Below, piece after piece: positions 56,666 to 64,000 of a stretch of DNA of 64,000 bases. The notes beneath the pieces are model-generated. The model searched no databases. It was given only the letters and a program-made list of their open reading frames with translations, and was not told where the DNA came from. Position 1 is the first letter of the stretch. Each line of letters opens with the position of its first letter. Where the stretch lies: contig JARDYH010000001.1 of the NCBI GenBank assembly GCA_029215795.1, forward strand, positions 398,139,154 to 398,203,153, given 5' to 3'. The translations under genes and the position numbers were made by a program. Source of the stretch: Anniella stebbinsi. Lineage: Eukaryota; Chordata; Lepidosauria; Squamata; Anniellidae.

Positions 56666-57502
56666 TCCAGTGTCCGAGGTGGAATCAGAGGAGGTCTGAT
56701 CTTGAGTTTCATGTGGTTTCTGGCCTCCTTCCTGTTATATTACCAAATGTTTGTGGGATGAAGCATAAACTGCTTTTGTTGCATCTGAGTTGGGCTCCAG
56801 TTCCATTGCAATCCATGGTGCTTATATCTAAGCAAATGTGTCTTGGATTGAGGTGGCTGTGAGGGTCAAAAAGGAGCACAGATGCAGAAGCAGCTCTGTG
56901 TGAAAAGTTCTGTTAACTGGCTTTCCCTACAGCAGCCAGCCAGAAAATGTTGCTGAACCCTGGAACAGTTAAAGTTTAGCCTTTCTGAGCTGCTTTTTCA
57001 TGGCATGAGTCAGGAGAGGAAAATCCTGGCCAGAAAAACTTACATGGGGTCCAGAGCGGGGAGGCATCTCCTGACAGGAAATAGAAAGCAGCAGAAACAC
57101 ACACTCCTGGCAACAAACGGCCGCCTCCATCAAAGTCTTGCCGAAGAGTGCAGTCCATTCCCATTTGGCAACTTCTGAGGCCTGCTGAGTCTCTGAGAAT
57201 GAAAAACAATCCTGAATTGTTGGCCTCACCAAGGTGGGTGTGTTGAGATGGCTGGGAAAGAGATGTGAGCAGCACCAATGATGTTGAGGACATCCTGCGA
57301 AGTGCTTTCTAGCTAGCTGTAATGAAGCCTTGAGGGTGCCGAAAGAAAAGTCGCCTAATTAAAAAGAAATTGCTGCCAGAATGTGCAAGGCTTGCAAATG
57401 TCCCCATCTCAGGGATGCACAATACACAACCCGTGAGCTGCATGCACCCCCCCAGGCCTTAACTGCAGCCCTCGACCATCCCCATCCTGCTGTCAAATGC
57501 CC

Positions 57503-57716
57503 AGTTTTGGATTGGGAGTTGGGAGATCTGGATTCTAGTCCCCACTTGGCCATGGAAGCTCACTGGGTGACTCTGGGCCAGTCGCAGACTCTCAGCCCAA
57601 CCTACCTCACAGGATTGTTGTTGTGAGGATAAAATGGAGAGGAGGAGGATTATGTACACCTCCTTGGAGGAAAAAGGCAGGTTATAAATGTAATAAATGA
57701 ATTAAATAAATAATAA
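57503..57716 (+). repeat. Sauria-type SINE, 5' truncated
   Basis: gggagatctggattctagtc, catggaagctcactgggtga, tcagcccaacctacctcaca, aggataaaatggagaggagg and an (AATA)n-like tail. Closest in the window to the copy at 2077-2312. Confidence 0.85.
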
Positions 57717-57860
57717 ATTCAATCCACAGCACCTCCAGGTAGGCCTGGAAGAATTCCTGCCTGAAACCTTGGAGAGCCACTGCCTGTCTGTTGACAATAC
57801 TGGGCTAGATGGATCATGGTCTGACTCAGTATTCAGCAGCTCCTTAAGTTCCTGTGACAC
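57717..57860 (+). repeat. tRNA(Ala)-like SINE, 5' truncated
   Basis: Begins within the B box (aattcaatccacagcacctc), continues ccttggagagccactgcctg, atactgggctagatggatca and gtctgactcagtattcagc. Directly abuts the previous SINE tail. Confidence 0.8.
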
Positions 57861-57876
57861 TCCTTGGGGGCGTGGA

Positions 57877-58188
57877 TAGGCTGACCATATGAAAAGGAGG
57901 ACAGGGCTCATGTAACTTTAACAGTTGTAGAGAAAAGGGAATTTTAGCCAGTGTCATTTGTATGCAATTAGTTCCTGGTGAAATTCCCTCTTCATCACAA
58001 CAGTTAAAGTTGCAGAGCCCTGCCTTCTTTTGTATATGGTCACTCTAGTATAGTGCCTTCAACTTTAACTGTTGTGATGGAGTTCACCAGGAACTAATTG
58101 CATACAAATGACACTGGCTGAAATTCCCTTTTCTCTACAACTGTTAAAGTTACATGAACCCTGTCCTCCTTTTCATATGGTCAGCCTA
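57877..58188. mobile_element. hAT-type palindromic MITE with perfect 8-bp target duplication
   Basis: Ends taggctgaccatatgaaaag and cttttcatatggtcagccta are perfect inverted repeats for at least 20 bases; complementarity continues for about 120 bases per arm with few mismatches. Flanks are a perfect direct repeat ggcgtgga at 57869-57876 and 58189-58196, the 8-bp duplication typical of hAT transposition. 312 bp, no coding capacity. Confidence 0.92.
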
Positions 58189-59570
58189 GGCGTGGAGGAC
58201 TGTCATGAGGAACATCTGCAGTTCAGAATGTACCACTAGGTCACTGGCTTTCAGTGGAAATGAATGTCAGTGTCGGCAGCATCCTTGAAATTGATGGGAC
58301 TGTTCTCTGTGTAGTTTTAGAGTTCTGATCCTAGCAACAGGGAGTCAAAACAATGGCTTAGAGCAGAGGTCTCTCTGTGGATTTCAGTCTCCATGGCTGT
58401 TCCGTGGGGAACAAGGAGGACCTTCCCTGAGCAGCTGCATGAAAAATAGCACCAGGCTACTGGGAAGATGGAGCTCAGCACAGAATCAGGTAGCCATAGT
58501 AATTTTTTTCAAGGATGTGGTTGGCTTTTTATGAAGCGTGTCTAAGTTCCCAAAGGGGCACCAGCTTCTAGAGTAGAAGTATCAAGTTCAAGCCAAGAGT
58601 TGACCTTGAGGTAGTTGTATTCAGGAGATCTGGATGCCCCTGGCAGGATGGCCCAGTCAGCTGGCTCAAAATGTGTTGGATTCTGGAGCTTGCAGTCTTT
58701 GGAGTGTGAGGCCAGATGGTTGTTGACCATCCCTTTCCCACCTGGAAATGTTATGCATAAAGAGACTGTGCTCTTTACAAAGGCCCATGAATGTTCTTAA
58801 GGACACCAGCCTTAGATCTGACCAATGTAGTGAAAACTTGAAGAATAGACTGATTAATTTTCATTGAAAGAAAATGTGGCCCGAAAATAATTCTTGTTCT
58901 TAAGAGGCTCAGGCGTCATCTTGGAGGGGATCCAGGTTTTGAAAGATCTGACCTTCAGATATACTCTAGCATTGTCCCTTTTTTATTCCAGGTTTACGCA
59001 TCAACAAAATGGTTTCAATAACCATGCCGGGGGTGTTGGGACTGCGTGGAAGTTTTGCTGCTCACGTGACCCTCAAGCCTCTGCATGTATAGAGATGTGT
59101 AGGAGCTTCTTTGGGCCCTGCTACGTTTCTTTTTGGGGAAGACTCACTTACACTTTCATAATGAGGCTCAGGATTTGGGACCTCCATGTACTGCTGGAGG
59201 TGCCTATATTTTCCGGCATTTCTCTCTGGCAAGTTGTTCTCAAGAAACTGACCAGGAAAGCCACACAAATCATTTGTGTGTGTAAAATGCAAAATTAGCA
59301 AGGGCTGAGCCAAGCCCAGGTTAGATATATATTTAGTGGCGTTCTCAGTTCCTCTTCACTGCTTTTCTTTTGTCGTTAAAAGGACTTCTATTTACATTTT
59401 TAAAACAGATATATGTGATATGAAAACAGGTGTTTAGCGTAATGTGTCATTTGGCCTTGAGTTGGGCTGACATGGAAGATTAAGGCTGATTATGGCATGC
59501 AATGTGAGACACTTGTTCACATGATCTGAAAGTGAAAATGCATGCATGCATCTCTTAGGCCACTTGTTTG

Positions 59571-59598
59571 GAGGGAGGGAGGGAGGGAGGGAGGGAGG
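59571..59598 (+). repeat. (GGGA)7 microsatellite
   Basis: Seven tandem GGAG/GGGA units. Confidence 0.95.
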
Positions 59599-60223
59599 AA
59601 GTCAAACATACACCTGCGTGTTTAAGGTATGTACGGGATCTTCTACACCAAGTCATCTCTAAAACTGTGTACATTATGCACAGACTGACCCTCATCCCTT
59701 TATATCCTGTCAGCCTCTCCATTTAACAATTGCAAAATTAATTACACTTTTGTGTTTGCAATTTTCCCAGAGAAAGCATTTGTGTTTGCACATTTCTCAA
59801 AGCAACAGGCCCCTGCCTCCCTGTTTTGTTCCAGCAGTTTGATAAATATCAGAGTGTTTAGCCGTTCCCCAAAGTTGCTTTGATTTTTGGCCTTCAACCA
59901 TCTCCCTTTCTGGCAGGGTCTTTGGTCTCCCACTTACATCACAGCAGAAACAATGATGAAAAGACTGAAATCTCAATCAAAGGCTTAAAGAAAATAATCC
60001 ACTGTTGCCCTAATTCTTCTCCGCAAACATCTCAGTCTGACAAGAAGTGGCATTAAACGTTTACTTATTTTTCCAGCCGAAAATGCCTTTCCTAATTAGG
60101 GGAGTAAGAATGGATTCCTTCCTTAGCTCCTTTGCCTTCCGTGGAGTGGGGGGTAGTGAAAAGAGATCTCTTTCCATCCCTACACTGTGAATTGCCTTCA
60201 AGTTACAGGAGCTTTGCTTCTGA

Positions 60224-60568
60224 GGCTACCTCTACAAGAGGCATTTAAAGCTCTTTCAAGGCGCATTAAAAAATTTACCTCTACAAGAACGGAGCGCAAA
60301 TCGGGCGTAGAGGCGCGTTTTCTCTCCAATTATGTGCATTATCGAATGCGCGTTAAATAGCGAGTTTTATTTTGCTCCGGCCGTTAAAGCGCATTTTGAC
60401 TATGTGAACAAGCGATTCTCCGCATGTCAACAGTTTAAATCGCGTTTCGGTCGTCCAGTAATGTGCTTCGCCGCCTCTCGTACAGAGGTATTAGGCGTAA
60501 ATGCGCTTCTGCGAATATGCGCATAATCGCCTAACCAGGCGTAAAGGCGAATTCTTGTAGATGAGGCC
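60224..60568. mobile_element. CpG-dense MITE-like element
   Basis: Inverted ends ggctacctctacaaga and tcttgtagatgaggcc, flanked by TGA on both sides (60221-60223, 60569-60571) as a possible 3-bp duplication. The interior is full of CG (for example gcgcgttttctctcc, aatcgggcgtagaggcgcg, ttcgccgcctctcg), unlike the CpG-poor flanks. No transposase frame. A 3-bp duplication would suit PIF/Harbinger, but this is uncertain. Confidence 0.75.
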
Positions 60569-60834
60569 TGAATTGCTTTTTGCAAATCCCTGCTTGTCTT
60601 GTCTTCTCCAGAATGCAAGTGCTTTTTGATCCACCAGAGTTGGAGCCCAGTCTCCAATACATGGAAGCAGGCAGGAAACATTACTATGGATCTTCACCCC
60701 CGACCTCATCCTTGAAGGTTCTTTTGTGACTGATCACAACAATTTTCTGTTAATCTTTGAATTTGTTTTTATGTTGTATTCTCCGCTCTGAATAGTGAGA
60801 AGTTCCTAGGGCAGCGTTTTCCAGCCTGTAGTGT

Positions 60835-60915
60835 AATCCTGCCTACGCAGAAGTAAGTCTTGCTTAGTTCAGTGGGACTTACAACCAGGTAAGGGTGTGT
60901 AGGATTGCAGATATA
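60835..60915 (+). repeat. Short interspersed repeat fragment
   Basis: cctgcctacgcagaagtaag, cttgcttagttcagtgggac, ttacaaccaggtaagggtgt, aggattgcag. A common reptile repeat ending; family not assigned. Confidence 0.6.
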
Positions 60916-60927
60916 GGTGGCTTTATT

Positions 60928-61092
60928 TGCAAGGGTGGCCAATGACATTTTGCTGCCTGAGATGAAGAACAAGATGGCTCCCTCTCCCCAGTTCGTGTAC
61001 AAAAAGCCAACTGGACTGGCTGATGACCCACCTCCCAACATTAGCTGCCTGAGGCAATTGCCTCACTCTGCTTAATGGTTGGACTGGCCCAG
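60928..61092. repeat. Possible small DNA-element remnant
   Basis: agggtggccaatgacatttt, gctgcctgagatgaagaac at the left and agctgcctgaggcaattgcc, atggttggactggccc at the right show partial inverted similarity at the ends. Low certainty. Confidence 0.35.
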
Positions 61093-61364
61093 TTTGTTTG
61101 GATGAGAAAGCACTGGAAATATCCAAGGAGAGCCTATTGGAAATAAGCCAATAAAAAGCCTGCCTAAATATAATTTATGTAAACATTCTGTCTTTTTCTC
61201 TTCAACAATTTTTTTTTCTGATAAGATAAAAAGAGGGAAGAATCAGTAGGGAAACGGGAAAGTACAAATAGGAGAGGACATTGCAGGTTCATGGTGTAGT
61301 TAATTAGAGAAATCTAGCATGCCAGCCAGATTTCCCTAAATATTTTCCCTGGTGTGGCTTGCAA

Positions 61365-61600
61365 TGTCTTCTGAACCCAGGCAGCATGGGGCATATAATC
61401 CATTAAAAACAAAACAAAACATAGGCAGTTGTTGGGTTATTTGAGGCTTGCTGCCCAACCGCCAAACAAACTGTGTCAACTATGTTCAGAGGACACGATA
61501 ACCCATGCCCAGGCAGGTAATTAGGGAAATCCGACCAGCATGCACGGCAGGAGAAATAAAACACCGTGGCTTATTTCTTTCACGGCATTCGTTGTCTAGA
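61365..61600. repeat. DNA-transposon-like segment
   Basis: tctgaacccaggcagcatgg, cgataacccatgcccaggc and caccgtggcttatttctttc repeat the motif set of segments 14441, 37513 and 38135. Confidence 0.4.
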
Positions 61601-62859
61601 TCCCCCATAACATTCTATGAACAAAGCCGGATGATTGCAGGATGAAAGCCCCATCTGGAAGCCCCTTCTGTGTGTGTGTTTGTGAGTAGCCGGAGGAGGT
61701 CTCTTCATTGGAAAAGTTGCATTCTGGATTTAAAGGGTGGACTTGGAAGATTTCAGATATTTGCAATTTTATTTGGAGCTCTACCCCAGAGCTTAGGGGA
61801 CAGAAGGGTGTGATCTTCAAATGCTTTTCAGTTTAGTCAGGTTAAACTTTAGCAATGACAACAGACAGAGGTAAAGAGCTTGAAGCCCACAGACCAGATC
61901 CGGGCAGAGGGGCAGGCTGAGGCTGGAGTGTGCAAAACGGGCCCCTTGTCCCAAGTTCCCACAAATTGAGAGCTGATATTGCCCTGGTTCCAGCCAGGTC
62001 CCCCACATTAATCACATCTGCTCTGAAGATGTGGCCTGCTTCTTCCAGCCTACTTGTAACCCCCTTCAGCCCGTGTCAGACACTTTCAAGTAATTACCGT
62101 TGAGTTCTGCACCAGATCCCCAAACAAAGGAGCAATTCACCAGAGCTCCAACCTGCTTACACTCTCCAGCTACTTCACAAAGCATTAACTTCATAAAACT
62201 GTAGCATTTTCATCGCTGTGGAAAACAATAAGTCCTTATCCAGCTCCATGGTGGCCTTGCAGCTAAAAATATGCTTTCTTTAGTCCTCCTTTTACTTGCT
62301 AGAGAGAAACACTGGTTTTCTCACAAGATAACATTGCCGTTTGGCAGAAATATGTGAGCAAAAACAAACCAACTCTTGAAAAGCTCCCAGATATATTTTT
62401 AGAAGCAAACGGGTGGTTACTTTTACCCAACTCCGACATCAAAGCGTGCAGCATTTCAAGAAGAAAGAAGAAAAATAACACCTTGGCTACATCTCCCAGA
62501 GCGAGCCTCATCATGTGTGCTAGAATATGGTTTGAAGAGTAGCATCAAAGTAATCGGCTTTTTGTGCACAGCCGCTGGAAGCAAGTTCCGTCCCAATCAA
62601 TGGGGCTTACTCGAAAGAAATGTGATGAGGGTGGAGGGGCTGGATACACCACAGCCTCCTGCTCCCAGTCTGCCATGTTAAGCTCAAAACAGGAAGCAGG
62701 AGAAGCAATAGCTGGGGATGCTGAAATTGTTCAAAGCAGGGATGGAGATGCCTTCAAACAGCTGTTTTGTCTAGATCGGAGGTGGTCTGATTTCAATCTT
62801 GCACGAACTTTATTATTTCCCAAAATCCCAATGGTCCACCATCATGCTGGAGGAGGAGG

Positions 62860-63075
62860 CTATCAATGGCTACTAGTCCTGATAGCTATGTGCTAATAAC
62901 AGAGGCAGTAAGCCTATGTACACCAGTTGCTGGGGAGCATGGGTGGGAGGGTGCTATTGCACTCATGTCCTGCTTGTGGGTTCCTGGTCAACAGCTGATT
63001 GGCCACTGTGTGAACAGAATGCTGGACTAGATGGACCCTTGGTCTGATCCAACACATCTCTTCTATGTTCTTGTG
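62860..63075 (+). repeat. CR1 LINE 3' end, well preserved
   Basis: gctatcaatggctactagtc, gtacaccagttgctggggag, gagggtgctattgcactcat, aatgctggactagatggacc and ttctatgttcttgtg. The best-preserved CR1 terminus in the window. Confidence 0.9.
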
Positions 63076-63563
63076 CTTGTGAATTGAAAGGCAAGAGGGT
63101 ATACTCAGGATCTCTCAACACTAAAGTATCACTGATCCGGGTAAAGTGATTCTGTGTGCATGAGGCGCACCTTGTTGGATTTCAGCCAAACACCACCTAG
63201 TCCGTTTTTTGCAAGAATCCAGGTAACTCACAGGCACAAGGTGAGTCACCAGAAATGGGTCAATGGTCCACCACCAACCTTACATCCATCCACCCCCTTG
63301 ATCCAAATAATGTTTATGCTTTGGAGCCTGAGAAGCTTTGCTTGCTGTGAGAATTCACTTATTCTGAGCTTTGCACCCAAAAAATGCAAACAATTCCTTG
63401 GACCTTAAATTTTCATACAGGCGCAACTGAATATGATATGGATTTTATTTGGAAACACCTGCATTATCTTAAACATGGGCTATATATGTGTGCAATGTTT
63501 AAATGTTTTATGTTACGTCTGATTTTAATGGATTGGATTTGGAAACAATAAAAATGTTTTTTT

Positions 63564-63577
63564 CCACCAGATGGCGC
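63564..63577 (+). promoter_or_regulatory. Candidate CTCF binding site
   Basis: CCACCAGATGGCGC fits the CTCF core consensus CCASYAGRKGGCRS at every position. It lies 8.7 kb beyond the TCF12 poly(A) signal. A motif match alone does not prove binding. Confidence 0.45.
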
Positions 63578-64000
63578 CATTGCATAACATCAGGATCGCA
63601 AAACCTCTGAATAGGGATGTCGGAGGAATCTGCCCAGAGGCTCAACTCAGTCTGCATCAAGGATTCAAGGCGGGCTTTGTCCAACAGGCAGGGGCACATC
63701 TTGACGAGCAGTTTGCCCCGCGGTGGCTTCAGAGTGGCGGCAGGTGGTCTACATGATGCAGCCGCCATCCCGAAGCTATCCAAGGGCAAACCCCCTAACC
63801 TCCGCTTTAAAAAGTCGGGCACTGGTTACAGCAGGCTCCTGCTGCCCCAGATTATGCTGGGAAGAAGGTGTGTTTGTGTATGAAACTCCATTTTGTTGAA
63901 ATAGATGAAATGCTCTCCAGGGTATTGGTTAAAAAAATTAATAGCAATTCCCCAAGCCTCAAGAAATTGGGTTCATTTTTTTAAATGCCCCCAACCTCAG

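Larger units (their letters stand above)
54856..64000. other. Intergenic region 3' of TCF12
   Basis: No exon with recognisable similarity on either strand. Contents: LINE fragments 56378-56665, SINEs 57503-57860, hAT MITE 57877-58188, (GGGA)n at 59571-59598, CpG-dense MITE 60224-60568, repeat fragments 60835-61092 and 61365-61600, CR1 62860-63075, CTCF-like site 63564. The stretches 54856-56377, 58197-60220 and 61601-62859 hold nothing I can name. Confidence 0.55.

Noticed and set aside
54856..64000. First exons of the expected 3' neighbour (CGNL1 in mammals)
   Set aside because: No recognisable coding sequence. A non-coding first exon cannot be excluded, but nothing in the sequence supports one.

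Overview
This is a vertebrate nuclear DNA window, most likely from a squamate reptile (lizard or snake). The gene is vertebrate. The interspersed repeats are typical of squamates: a Sauria-type tRNA SINE with a GGATAAAATGGAGAGGAGG-like body, a second tRNA(Ala)-like SINE, many CR1 3' ends ending in the 'CTGGACTAGATGGACC' type of sequence, L2-like 3' ends, and several small terminal-inverted-repeat DNA elements. No bacterial-type genes, CRISPR arrays or rRNA are visible.

The window holds one recognisable protein-coding gene on the + strand: the 3' two thirds of TCF12 (HEB), a class I bHLH E-protein. I could place every exon from the alternative first exon of the short isoform HEBAlt (6800-6868) to the stop codon (51296-51298). 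There are thirteen coding exons. All junctions are in phase and the joined length is 1623 nt, giving 540 residues with the 24-residue cassette exon or 516 without it. The canonical 5' exons that encode activation domain AD1 are not in the window and must lie upstream of base 1. The stop codon is followed 7 bases later by a splice donor. I infer a non-coding terminal exon from about 52595 to about 54855, ending after an AATAAA at 54830.

Layout: 1-6799, intron and 5' flank of the Alt exon, with a 690-bp GC-rich palindromic MITE at 5481-6171. 6800-20592, Alt exon, 11.3-kb intron and the next two exons. 22380-35685, exons for the central region, including AD2, the cassette exon and a conserved linker. 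35686-43422, the largest intron after the Alt intron, rich in old transposons. 43423-51305, exons for the acidic/SUMO-motif region, the bHLH domain and the C-terminus. 52595-54855, 3' UTR with a TCC microsatellite. 54856-64000, intergenic sequence with hAT-type and other MITEs, SINEs, CR1 and a sequence matching the CTCF core motif near the right edge.

I do not see a previously undescribed gene system. The most informative items are the preserved HEBAlt promoter/exon with a young-looking GC-rich transposon just upstream, two NAGNAG tandem acceptors, a cassette exon with a weak donor, two hAT MITEs with intact 8-bp target duplications, and one extremely CpG-dense small element.
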